Source: Oscillatoria princeps RMCB-10 (lineage in GTDB: Bacteria; Cyanobacteriota; Cyanobacteriia; Cyanobacteriales; Oscillatoriaceae). From it: a stretch of 64,000 nt of DNA. The notes below the pieces were generated by a model. The model was not told the DNA's origin and did not search any database. It worked only from the letters and a program-made list of their open reading frames with translations. Location: contig JAHHHT010000015.1 in the NCBI GenBank assembly GCA_019359235.1, positions 144,097 to 208,096 of the forward strand, given 5' to 3'. Shown here piece after piece: positions 45,306-54,800 of the stretch (position 1 is its first letter; every line of letters starts with the position of its first letter). The translations under genes were made by a program, and so were the position numbers.

Positions 45306-46223
45306 ATGACTGCTGCCGCAAAGACGACTCCCGGACTGGCTTCCCAGCTGGTGAATGGTATCCTCTCTATCAAGCCTCTGGCAAATCTGGCCAAGTCCCA
45401 AGCCCGCAAGATGATGATTGAACGCGCCCAGAGGATTGGGGTGCACTGGAGAGAGGAAGTGCAAGCCCTTCGCGAGCGCGACTTGTCAGCCGAAATGGCC
45501 AAGGTGCAAAATCCCCAGATTTCCTATCCTGATTACTACTTGCGCTCGTTCCACGCCTACGACAAAGGCGATCTCTGCTGGGAAGCGGCGACTGAGGCGG
45601 AAGTGGCGGCGCGTACTGTCCACGCCACCATTTGGCCCAATGCCGGTGCCCAAGGGGACGCTATGCTGCGCAAGAGTTACCACGACATCCTCCAAGCGTC
45701 GCTGCCGGTTGCGCCGCGAGCTATTGCCGATTTGGGGTGCAGTGTGGGGATGAGCACCTTTGCCCTGCAGGACGTTTACCCAGAAGCGAAGCTTACCGGC
45801 GTGGATCTGTCGCCTTACTTCCTGGCGATCGCAAACCTCCGATCGCAGGAGCGCAATGCAGACATCACCTGGAGGCACGCGCGAGCCGAATCCACCGGCT
45901 TGCCGGCGGCTTCTTTTGATTTAGTTTCTATCTTTTTAATGTGCCACGAACTGCCGCAAGCCGCAACGGTGGAAATCTTCCGCGAAGCTCGCCGGCTGTT
46001 GCGCCCGAACGGTCACATCGCTATTATGGATATGAATCCCAAGGCGGAAGCCTATGTGAAAATGCCGCCTTACATCCTGACGCTGCTCAAGAGTACGGAG
46101 CCTTATATGGATGAGTATTTCGCGCTGGATATTGAGCGAGCGCTGCTGGGTGCCGGTTTTGAGAAGCCGGTGATTACCCCCAACAGCCACCGCCACCGCA
46201 CAATCATTGCCAAGGTGAACTAG
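45306..46223 (+). CDS. Class I SAM-dependent methyltransferase
   Basis: A 305-residue soluble enzyme. Motif I, ADLGCSVGMSTFAL (residues 141-154), binds S-adenosylmethionine. LTGVDLSPYFLAIA supplies the acidic residue at the end of strand 2. ASFDLVSIFLMCHELPQ is the post-motif region, and ARRLLRPNGHIAIMDMNPKAEAY the later strand. The first 130 residues are helical and lie outside the fold, probably for substrate recognition. The substrate is unknown; small-molecule or lipid methylation is most likely by general similarity. The gene is bracketed by two hairpins of one family (45199 and 46226), so it may be a single transcription unit. Confidence 0.88.
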   Translation: MTAAAKTTPGLASQLVNGILSIKPLANLAKSQARKMMIERAQRIGVHWREEVQALRERDLSAEMAKVQNPQISYPDYYLRSFHAYDKGDLCWEAATEAEVAARTVHATIWPNAGAQGDAMLRKSYHDILQASLPVAPRAIADLGCSVGMSTFALQDVYPEAKLTGVDLSPYFLAIANLRSQERNADITWRHARAESTGLPAASFDLVSIFLMCHELPQAATVEIFREARRLLRPNGHIAIMDMNPKAEAYVKMPPYILTLLKSTEPYMDEYFALDIERALLGAGFEKPVITPNSHRHRTIIAKVN

Positions 46224-46225
46224 AA

Positions 46226-46260
46226 GTAGGGTGCGTTACGCTTTGCGTAACGCACCCTAC
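46226..46260. repeat. GTAGGGTGCGTT hairpin (downstream copy)
   Basis: Perfect 16-bp arms gtagggtgcgttacgc / gcgtaacgcaccctac with a ttt loop, three bases after the methyltransferase stop. Confidence 0.75.
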
Positions 46261-46292
46261 CTATATTTACAATCAAAAATCCACGCATCCAA

Positions 46293-48398
46293 ATGTCTGA
46301 TCACAAACAAGCAGCTCAAATCTACTTCCAAGAAGGCAAGCTTCTCAAACAGCAGGGCGATCTGGAAAGAGCCGCCGGCTATTTTCGCTCAGCCATTCGC
46401 CTCCAGCCGGATTTCGCCGCAGCGCACAACAATCTCGGCAATACCCTGCAAGCGCTGGGGAAATTAGATGAAGCTGTCGCCTGCTTTCAGGAGGCGATTC
46501 GCCTCAAACCTAATTTGGCAGTCGCGCACTGCAATTTAGCGGCTGTGCGGCAAATGCGGGGGGAAGTTGACGCTGCAATTGCCGGCTGCCTTGAAGCCAT
46601 ACGTCTCCAGCCGGATTTTGTCCTGGCATACGGCAATCTCGGCAAGTTGTTCGTCTCACAGGGGCGGATGGGGGAAGCAGAACGCTGTTACCGGCAATCG
46701 CTCGCTATCAAACCCGACTGGGCGGAGGCGCACTTCGAGTTGGGCAATTTGTACTGGCGGCAAAAGCGCGTTGAAGAAGCGATCTCCTGCTTTCGCGCCG
46801 CCATCCGCTCCCAGCGGGACTTCGCCGCCGCCTATAATGGTTTGGGAGTGGCGCTGCAGTCTCGCGGCGATATGGATTTGGCGGAGGTGGCTTTCCGAAA
46901 AGCGCTGAAACTTCAACCGGATTTGGCGGAGGCGCACGGCAATTTGGGCACTTTGCTGGAGTTTCAGGGCAAATTAGAAGAGGCGTTTTCCTGCATGCAG
47001 CGAGCCATCGCACTCAAACCAGATGCTATTGACGTATTTTACCGCTTCAGCCTCCTGCACCTGAGACTGTGCGACTGGCGGGGCTACGACGAAAGGGTGC
47101 GAGAGTTGATTAGCCGCACAGAAGCTCATGTAAACAGCGAAAAGCAGGTGGGGCTGTCTCCTTTAACGCTGAATTTCTTTCCCGTGCCGGTTGCCTTGCA
47201 CGCGGCTGCAGGAACCTATTGCGCCAAACTTCTCAGCCAGTCGGCTAGCGAAGCTAAACGCCGGTTGAGCCAGTTTAAGAGTCAGTTGAAAAAGCCCAGC
47301 GCCGCAACTCCTGCCAAACTGCGCGTCGGGTATGTCTCGCCCGACTTCCGCAGCCATCCCGTAGGGTTTTTGATTCACGAAATCTTCCAGCACCACAGTC
47401 GGGATGAGTTTGAGGTTTACGGTTATTATTTGGTGGATAAGGAAGATGAGATTACTCGCAGTGTTCGCGCGGGTTGCAATGTGTTTGCCGATATTTCTCG
47501 CATGTCTTCAGAAGATGCCGCCCGCCGCATTATAGCAGATGGCATTCACATTTTAGTCGATTTAGCCGGCTACACGACCCATTCCCGCCCAGAGATTTTT
47601 GCCTTGCAACCGGCACCCATACAGTGCGTCTATCTGGGCTATCCGGATACGATGGGCGGGGAGTTTATTCAGTACATGATTGGGGATAAGTGGCTGATTT
47701 CTGAAGAGCTGGCCGGCTGCTGTGCGGAAAAGGTTGCTTATTTGCCGCACGGCTTTGTGGCTTCGCATGTGGGGATTTCTCAGAGAGAGATGGCGCGGGC
47801 TGAATTTGGGCTGCCGGCAGATGCGGCGGTGTTTTGCAGCTTCAACCGGCACGAAAAAATTGACCCGCAAGTCTTTGACGTGTGGGCGCGAATTTTGCTG
47901 CAAGTTCCGGGAAGCGTGCTGTGGCTTTCGGAAAGTGCGCCCGCCTCTAATGAGAATCTCCGCCGGGAAGCGGTGAAGCGGGGGGTGGCGGCAAATCGCC
48001 TGGTTTTTTCTAAGAATATGCCGGTGGCGGAATATTTGGCGCGGTATCGCCTAGCAGATTTGTTTTTGGATACGTTTGTTTACAATGGCGGGGCGACTGC
48101 TGCCGGCGCTTTGCAGGCGGGGTTGCCGGTGCTCACCCTTCCTGGAAATACCTATGTGTCTCGCATGGGTGCCAGCGTTTGCGCCGCTGCTTTACTCCCA
48201 GAAATGATTTGCACCAGTCGGGAAGAATACGAGCGCCGTGCGGTACACTTGGGGAATAATCCTGTTGAATTGGCTGCAATTCGTCGCAAGCTGGCAGAAA
48301 ATTCCAGCAGTGCTCCCCTGTTTAACACCCGGCAGTTTGTGCGGCATCTGGAAGACGCTTTCCGCAATATGTGGGACACCCAGAAACCGGGTTTCTGA
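46293..48398 (+). CDS. TPR - O-GlcNAc transferase-like (GT41/SPINDLY) protein
   Basis: A 701-residue protein. Residues 1-240 are about six TPRs (AGYFRSAIRLQPDFAAAHNNLGNTL type). From about 340 comes the GT41 catalytic region: LRVGYVSPDFRSHPVGFLIHEIFQHH, ILVDLAGYTTHSRPEIFALQPAPIQCVYLGYPDTMG, FCSFNRHEKIDPQVFDVWARIL and LFLDTFVYNGGATAAGALQAGLPVLTLPG, all hallmarks of bacterial OGT/SPINDLY homologues. The H-P-V-G segment holds the likely catalytic His. Family members glycosylate Ser/Thr of proteins. The last codons (QKPGF, stop) are encoded by an AGAAACCGGGTTTCT repeat, so the native C terminus has been replaced or trimmed. The protein targets may include the Thr/Pro-rich giant protein 3.4 kb downstream; this is inference. 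Confidence 0.9.
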   Translation: MSDHKQAAQIYFQEGKLLKQQGDLERAAGYFRSAIRLQPDFAAAHNNLGNTLQALGKLDEAVACFQEAIRLKPNLAVAHCNLAAVRQMRGEVDAAIAGCLEAIRLQPDFVLAYGNLGKLFVSQGRMGEAERCYRQSLAIKPDWAEAHFELGNLYWRQKRVEEAISCFRAAIRSQRDFAAAYNGLGVALQSRGDMDLAEVAFRKALKLQPDLAEAHGNLGTLLEFQGKLEEAFSCMQRAIALKPDAIDVFYRFSLLHLRLCDWRGYDERVRELISRTEAHVNSEKQVGLSPLTLNFFPVPVALHAAAGTYCAKLLSQSASEAKRRLSQFKSQLKKPSAATPAKLRVGYVSPDFRSHPVGFLIHEIFQHHSRDEFEVYGYYLVDKEDEITRSVRAGCNVFADISRMSSEDAARRIIADGIHILVDLAGYTTHSRPEIFALQPAPIQCVYLGYPDTMGGEFIQYMIGDKWLISEELAGCCAEKVAYLPHGFVASHVGISQREMARAEFGLPADAAVFCSFNRHEKIDPQVFDVWARILLQVPGSVLWLSESAPASNENLRREAVKRGVAANRLVFSKNMPVAEYLARYRLADLFLDTFVYNGGATAAGALQAGLPVLTLPGNTYVSRMGASVCAAALLPEMICTSREEYERRAVHLGNNPVELAAIRRKLAENSSSAPLFNTRQFVRHLEDAFRNMWDTQKPGF

Positions 48399-48519
48399 GA
48401 CAACTTTTGCCTCTCACCCGAACCCTTAATTCAGAAACCCGGTTTCTCTCCCAGAAACCGGGTTTCTGCGAAAACTTTTGCCTCTCACCCGAACCCTTAA
48501 TTCAGAAACCCGGTTTCTC
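48381..48519. repeat. Cluster of AGAAACC palindromes with a 46-bp tandem duplication
   Basis: Four palindromes: 48381-48397 (contains the OGT stop TGA), 48432-48447, 48452-48467 and 48503-48518. A 46-base unit starting acttttgcctctcacccgaa is duplicated exactly (48403-48448 and 48474-48519, period 71), so the cluster grew by recent tandem duplication. Confidence 0.75.
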
Positions 48520-49149
48520 ACCCCCGATCCGCCCCCTAACTTTCCCCCTTTAGCAGGATGTCTTCTCCCTTACAAGGGGGGTTTACTTGCAAATAGGGAA
48601 GAGACTGTTGGCGAATCCGTGAGGGGTTAGACCTTTTCGTTCCTCAAGCGTTGAGGGCGAAGCATGAGCGCGACTATTTATGGGACTCAGGGAAAAGATT
48701 ACATTCGCTCATGCTTCGCCCTTCCCCTAGTGCTAGCCAGAACCGAACAACCTACCCACAAAAGAAGACGTAGGGTAAAACCCCCTATAAATTCGCCAAC
48801 AGCTTCATAGGGAATGCCGGTACTGTAGAACCGGCGCTCCCAATAACACATACTTGGCATTTTGTCAAGTAGCCGGCTGAAACCGCACCGGCACCAGACG
48901 TTCCCGCCATCGCTTCAAGTCTGGCCTTTTCCTGTTCGAGAAAATCAAACCGACTCAAATATCATAGTTCGTCACTTTTGTCAAGTACCTGAATCACTGA
49001 AAAAATAGATACATATCATTGAAAAAAGTGATTCAAATCACTGAAAATTTTCTTGTTTTACAGTTAAAAAAAAGGTTTTGCCTTTTTTGACAAGGATAAA
49101 AGCCGCAAAAAAAGCTTACACAAACCTTAAAAAATTTGCCGTTTAGGCA
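48520..49149. other. Long gene-free region with AT-rich upstream sequence
   Basis: No gene is seen. It contains the GGGCGAAGCAT inverted repeat (48654-48722), two direct copies of ttttgtcaagta (near 48862 and 48977), and aatcactgaaaa-type repeats (48990-49050) in an AT-rich stretch. The last two could be regulator-binding sites ahead of the promoter at 49150. Confidence 0.45.
48654..48722. repeat. GGGCGAAGCAT-family inverted repeat (copy 2)
   Basis: Perfect 17-bp arms agggcgaagcatgagcg (48654-48670) / cgctcatgcttcgccct (48706-48722) with a 35-base loop. Confidence 0.75.
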
Positions 49150-49178
49150 TTGACTTTTCCCAAGGGAGCGCTTAAACT
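49150..49178 (+). promoter_or_regulatory. Candidate sigma70 promoter for the TIGR03032 fusion gene
   Basis: TTGACT (49150-49155), a 17-base spacer, and TAAACT (49173-49178) fit the consensus spacing. It implies a 5' leader of about 330 bases that includes the GGGCGAAGCAT element at 49333. Confidence 0.45.
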
Positions 49179-49332
49179 GTGGGGCAGGACAAAAAAATTA
49201 ACAAAGAGCAATTAAACTTAGGCATCTGATAGGCGGGGTTACATCAGCTAAGCGCCAGGGTCGCTTTCGTGCGGGAGAACGCTGCCGGTTCCCGGTAATG
49301 GGAGCATCCCGTTTTTGAAACTCCCCTGGGGA

Positions 49333-49399
49333 GGGCGAAGCATTCGGATTATCAATTTCTGGTTTTGACCGAGAGATTATTCGCCCGAATGCTTCGCCC
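49333..49399. repeat. GGGCGAAGCAT-family inverted repeat (copy 3)
   Basis: Perfect 15-bp arms gggcgaagcattcgg (49333-49347) / ccgaatgcttcgccc (49385-49399), with a loop of similar length to copies 1 and 2. It lies in the probable transcribed leader of the next gene. Confidence 0.75.
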
Positions 49400-49518
49400 C
49401 TACATAATCGGGATGCTCACGCCGGTCATGGCCCAAGAAGCTCTTTGCCGGCACGCCATGCAACAATCTGTGCGGCGTGTCAAAATTCGGCAGACGATCC
49501 CACAGGAAAGTTATTACA

Positions 49519-51705
49519 TTGAATCAGCTCAACCCAACATTAACTAACCCAACCAATACGCCCTCTCCACCTCTGGAGATTGCCTGTTCCCCTCAATTCC
49601 CCGACTGGCTGCGCCAACTGCAACTCAGCCTCGCCTTCACCACCTATCAAACCAACCGGCTGTTCCTGATTGGCACAAAGCCAGACGGGGGACTTTCTCT
49701 TTTTGAGCGGATCTACGACAGGGCAATGGGGCTTTATGCCACGCCGGAACGTTTATATATCAGCACGCGCTACCAACTCTGGCAGCTGGACAACATCCTG
49801 GCCGCCGGCACCGAACACGATGGGTATGACAAGCTTTATGTACCCCGTCTGGCGCACACCACCGGCGACAATAACACCCACGAAGTCGTCCTGACAAATC
49901 CCCCCCAACCCCCTACAGAAAAGGGACAGCAAAGGGGGGGGATTGTCTTCGTCAACACCTTATTTAGCTGCCTAGCCGCACCTCACCCCAAGCACAGCTT
50001 CACCCCTCTGTGGAAGCCCCTGTTTATCTCCAAATTGGTGCCAGAAGACAAGTGCCACCTAAACGGATTGGCATTAGAAAATGGGCTGCCGGCTTATGTC
50101 ACCGCTTGCAGCACCACCGACACCGCAGCCGGTTGGCGGGCGCACCGGCACTCCGGCGGCGCAGTTATTGATGTCCGCACCAATGAAATCGTCTGCACCG
50201 GCTTGTCTATGCCCCACTCCCCCCGAGTCTACGGGGGCAAACTCTGGCTGCTCAATTCTGGCACCGGCGAGTTCGGGTTTGCCGACAAAGAAAAAGGCCA
50301 ATTCCAGCCGGTGGTCTTTTGCCCCGGTTTCGTGCGCGGGCTGGCATTTCACCGCAATTATGCCATTATCGGCATGTCCCAACCCAGACACCAGAACTTT
50401 GCCGGTTTGGCCCTCGACGAGCGGTTGGCTACATATAAGATGGGCGCGCGCTGCGGCTTGACAGTTGTGGACTTAACCTCTGGGAAAGTCGTTGGCTGGC
50501 TGGAATTCAAAAACACAGTCAAAGAACTTTTCGATGTGGCGGTGCTCAGAGGGGTGCGCCGGCCAATGGCCCTCGGTTTTCAGGGCGATGAAATAGAGCG
50601 TTTTGTCACCTTTGAGGGGTCATCTGGGATAGTCTTTACAAGACCTACTGTTGGGGGCCAGAGGGGTGTCACCCCACCCCCCAGCCCCCTCCCCGCTGGC
50701 GGGGAGGGGGGGAGTGTGCGGGGCGGGGATGCCGGTGATGGCCCCCTCACCCCCTCACCGCCCGCACAAGGGGAGAGGGGGAAAACCCCTCCCTACCTGG
50801 CGGGGCCTGGAAGACCTGGGGGGGCTTTGGTGAAGTACCAGATGGTTTACCACCTGTCGGCGGAAAATTCCATTGAGTACGACGCCCTGACATTTCCCAG
50901 TCTGAAGAAGCGCTGGCAGAAACAGAAACAGCGCGGGGAAATTCTGGCGGTTTCCGCTTCTGTGGCTGAAACCCTCGTGGGGTTTGTATTTGCGGAGATT
51001 TTAGCAGAATACAAGACAGCAGAGATCATATCCCTGTTTGTGGCCCCGGAGTGCCGGCACCAGGGAATCGGGACGAACCTGGTGAGATATCTGGAAAAGG
51101 GACTAGCAGAACAGGGCTGCCGGCAAGTTGTGCTATCTTACCAAGTTACCTCGATAACCGCTCAAGCCCTAGAACCGCTGCTGAAAAAATTGAACTGGCA
51201 GCCGCCGCAAACCACATTCCTGCTGGCCAAGTCAAGAACCGACATTATTGGGAAAGCGCCCTGGCTGCACAAATACCCGCTGCCGGCGGCATTTACCGTG
51301 TTTCCCTGGGGTGAATTAACCCCCGATGAGAGACAGGAAATCCTGCAGGGGCAGTGGTATCCTCCCTCGCTTTCTCCTTTTGGCGATGAAGCCAGAATTG
51401 AGCCGGTCAACAGTCTCGGATTGAGGTATAATGGCGGACTTATTGGCTGGTGCGTCAACCACCGGGTGGCTGCTGACACGATTCGGTACTCTACCTTATT
51501 TGTGCGGGAGAGATTCCAGAAACTGGGGCGGGGGGCGTCCCTGCTGGCCGAGTCGATTAAATTGCAAGTGGCCAGTCCAATTCCTTACTGCACATTTTCT
51601 ACAGCTGTGGACAACGCACCGATGTTGAAATTTGTCGAGCGGTATCTGAAACCATATAATGACATTTCCGAATCGCGCCGGTCTGTGAAGCGGTTGCGGG
51701 AGTGA
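49519..51705 (+). CDS. TIGR03032 protein fused to two GNAT acetyltransferase domains
   Basis: A 728-residue protein. Residues about 12-375 match the TIGR03032 family (LEIACSPQFPDWLRQLQLSLAFTTYQTNRLFLIG, FVNTLFSCLAAPHP, HLNGLALENGLPAYVTACSTTD), whose function is unknown. Residues about 440-560 form a GNAT domain with acetyl-CoA motif RHQGIGTNL (about 513). Residues about 575-710 look like a second GNAT with RFQKLGRGASLL (about 664). Start: TTG at 49519, preceded by AGGAAAG eight bases upstream; an in-frame GTG at 49477 lacks a ribosome site. Repeat-encoded inserts lie at residues 125-142 and about 379-428, the second exactly at the TIGR03032-GNAT junction. It precedes the giant protein gene by 96 bases. 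Confidence 0.82.
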   Translation: MNQLNPTLTNPTNTPSPPLEIACSPQFPDWLRQLQLSLAFTTYQTNRLFLIGTKPDGGLSLFERIYDRAMGLYATPERLYISTRYQLWQLDNILAAGTEHDGYDKLYVPRLAHTTGDNNTHEVVLTNPPQPPTEKGQQRGGIVFVNTLFSCLAAPHPKHSFTPLWKPLFISKLVPEDKCHLNGLALENGLPAYVTACSTTDTAAGWRAHRHSGGAVIDVRTNEIVCTGLSMPHSPRVYGGKLWLLNSGTGEFGFADKEKGQFQPVVFCPGFVRGLAFHRNYAIIGMSQPRHQNFAGLALDERLATYKMGARCGLTVVDLTSGKVVGWLEFKNTVKELFDVAVLRGVRRPMALGFQGDEIERFVTFEGSSGIVFTRPTVGGQRGVTPPPSPLPAGGEGGSVRGGDAGDGPLTPSPPAQGERGKTPPYLAGPGRPGGALVKYQMVYHLSAENSIEYDALTFPSLKKRWQKQKQRGEILAVSASVAETLVGFVFAEILAEYKTAEIISLFVAPECRHQGIGTNLVRYLEKGLAEQGCRQVVLSYQVTSITAQALEPLLKKLNWQPPQTTFLLAKSRTDIIGKAPWLHKYPLPAAFTVFPWGELTPDERQEILQGQWYPPSLSPFGDEARIEPVNSLGLRYNGGLIGWCVNHRVAADTIRYSTLFVRERFQKLGRGASLLAESIKLQVASPIPYCTFSTAVDNAPMLKFVERYLKPYNDISESRRSVKRLRE
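49893..49946. repeat. AATCCCCCCC-type repeat in frame in the TIGR03032 domain
   Basis: aatccccccc...ggggggatt inverted repeat encoding TNPPQPPTEKGQQRGG between THEVV and IVFVNTLFSC, two segments that I expect to be nearly contiguous in the family. Confidence 0.65.
50651..50800. repeat. CCCCAGCCCCCTCCCC-type repeat at the domain junction
   Basis: Two GC-rich palindromic units (ccagccccctccccgctgg..., ccccctcacc...aaggggagaggg) of the kind seen at 21209 and inside the MITE at 29149. They encode a Gly/Pro-rich linker between the TIGR03032 and GNAT domains. Confidence 0.7.
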
Positions 51706-51718
51706 AAAATCTGACGTA

Positions 51719-51767
51719 GCACAGGCGTCCCGCCTGTGCACAAGAGGGACAGGCGAGACGCCTGTCC
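51719..51767. repeat. Twin GGCAGGCGTC-CGCCTGCC hairpins (locus 2)
   Basis: gcacaggcg-tcc-cgcctgtgc (51719-51739) and ggacaggcg-aga-cgcctgtcc (51747-51767). It lies between the fusion gene and the giant gene, similar to 40207-40261. Confidence 0.65.
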
Positions 51768-51801
51768 AACGCCATAACTGATTAACCTGGAGATTTATCT
51801 A

Positions 51802-54800
51802 ATGGCCAATTTTCAAGAATTTACCGGCACCTACAACCCCTTAAACGGGGTGGATGTCAGGTTCGCCAGCGCCCCCACCTTTGCAGACGCTGAGGGGGAT
51901 GGGGATTTAGACGCCTTTATTGGGCAAAAGGACGGCACCCTCGCCTTTTTCGAGAATAACAGCGGCACTCTCACGGAAGTCACCGGCACCGGCAACCCCT
52001 TCTACGGGGTGAATGTCGGGCAAAACAGCATCCCCAGCTTTGGAGACATTGACGGGGATGGGGATTTTGACGCCTTCATCAGGAACGACAACAGCGTTAT
52101 CCGGTTCTTTAGCAACACCACCGGCACTTTCACGGAAGTCACCGGCACCGGCAACTTCTTTAACAGCGTATCTCTGTCGGAGAAAAGCGCCCCCAGCTTT
52201 GTTGATATAGACGGAGACTCGGATCGGGACATCTTCATTGGGGAAGATGAGGGCTATATCTACTTCTTCCGCAATGACGGCGGCACTTTTACCCAAGTCG
52301 CAACCACGGATCACCCCTTGGACGGCGCGGATGTGGGGAGTAACAGCGCCCCTGTCTTGATAGATATAGATGGGGACGGGGATCAGGACGCCTTCATTGG
52401 GAACAGTAACGGTACTGTCAACTTCTACCGCAATGACAGCGGCATTTTCACCCAACTCTACGGCACCGGCAACCCCTTGGGCGGCGTAGATGTGGGTTAC
52501 AACAGTACCCCCACCTTTGCAGACATTGACGGGGACGGGGATAAGGACGCCTTCATCGGGAACAGTAACGGTACTGTCAGCGTCTACCGCAATAACAGCG
52601 GCACTTTCACCCAATTGGGCGGCACAGATAACCCCTTCAACGGCGTGGATGTGGGGTATAACAGCGCCCCCACTTTTGCAGATATAGACGGGGATGGGGA
52701 TTCAGACGCTTTTATTGGGGCAAGTGACGGCACTGTCAGGTTTTACCGCAATGACACCGGCACTTTCACCCAAGTCACCGGCACCGGCAACCCCTTTGAC
52801 GGCGTCGTGGATGTGGGGTATGACAGCACCCTCACCTTTGCAGACGTAGACGGGGATACGGATTTAGACGCCTTCATCGGGAACGATGACGGCAATATCA
52901 GCTTCTTCCGCAATGAAAGCGGCGTTTTCACCCAAGTCACCGGCAGCGACAACCCCTTTGACGGCGTGAATGTGGGGTCGAACAGCAACCCCACCTTTGC
53001 AGACATTGACGGGGATTTGGATTTAGACGCCTTCATTGGGCAAGATGACGGCCACATTACCTTCTTGCGCAATGACAGCGGCACTTTCGCGAAAGTCACA
53101 ACGGCGGGCAAACCCCTGGCCGGTGTGGATGTGGGTGACGAAAGCGCCCCCACTTTTGCCGATGTGGACGGGGATGGGGATTTAGACGCCTTCATTACGA
53201 ATGACGACGGCATTGTCAATTTCTACCGCAATGACGGCGGCCTGTTCGCGGAAGTTACCGGCACCGGCAACCCCTTGGACGGGTTGATTGTGACGCAGGG
53301 CAGTGTCCCCGCCTTTGCCGATACCGATGGGGATGGGGATTTAGAGGCATTCATTGGCAACCAGAAGGGGAATGTCCAGTTCTTCGACAGGGCCATCAAA
53401 GCCAGCATCGCCGCCGGCACCCCACCCAGCGAAGCGGGAGATACAGCAGTTCCAGGCAATTTCGTCATTACCCTTAGCGAAGCGGCACCGGCAGGTGGCA
53501 TCACGGTATCCTATACTGTAGCGGGCACTGCGACTGCCGGCACGGACTACACGGCGCTGTCGGCAACCGTCACAATTGCGGCGGGGGAAACCAGCGCCAC
53601 TATTGACGTAACGCCGATTTTGGATAGTGTCCACGATCCCAACGAGACGGTAACAGTCACCCTCAACGAAGGGGCGGGTTTCCAGTTGGGGGCGAGAACT
53701 GCTAGCCTGAACATAGCAGACCAGCTGCCCAACACCTTCACCACGGAACTTACCGGTACGGACAATCCGTTTGCCGGTTTGAATGCCTCTGCGCGTCCCA
53801 GCTTTACCGACTATGATGGCGATGGGGATTTAGACGCCTTTATTGCGGACGTCAAGACCCAGAGTGTCAGTTTCTGGGAAAATGACGGCGGCACCTTTAC
53901 GGAAGTCACCGGCACCGGCAACCCCTTCGACAGCATGCTTGGGGGCCTTTTCACCTCCTTCGGGTTGGCAGACAATAACACTGATGGGGATTTAGACGCC
54001 TTCGTTGGGACAAAAAAGGGCGCTGTCAACTTCTACAGCAACTCCAGCGGCACTTTCACCCAGGTCACAGATACCGGCAACCCCTTTGCCGGTGTGAGTT
54101 ATGATGGTGAGTGGCTCATACTCACAGACATAGACTCGGATGGGGATTTAGATGCCCTAGCTGAAGACAGTATCAATTTCTACCGCAACGACAGCGGCAC
54201 CTTCACTCCAGTCACCGGCACCGGCACCGACAACCCTTTGGGCGTCCTAGACGTGGTGAATTTCGGCGACCCCGTCTTTGCAGACATAGATGATGATGGG
54301 GATTTAGACGCCGTAATATACAGGAGCTGGCCGTCGGTGGCTAATAAGGTTTTCCGCAATGACAGCGGCACCTTCACGGAAATCACCGGCACCGTCAGCC
54401 CCTTTAACGGCGTGGATGTGGGTTCCTACAGCGCCCCCACCTTTGCAGACATTGACGGCGACGGGGATTTAGACGCTTTCATTGGGGAAGAAGACGGCAA
54501 TATCAACTTCTACCGCAACGACGGCGGCACGTTTACCGAAGTCACCGGCACCGGCAACCCCTTTAACGGTGTGGATGTGGGGAGTGACAATAGCTCTCTG
54601 GCCTTTGCAGACATTGACGGCGACGGGGATTTAGACGCTTTCATTGGGGAAGAAGACGGCAATATCAACTTCTACCGCAACGACAGCGGCACCTTCACGG
54701 AAGTCACCGGCAGCGACAACCCCTTAGACGGGGTGAGTGTGGGTTCCTACAGCACCCCCACCTTTGCAGACATTGACGGCGACGGGGATTTAGACGCTTT

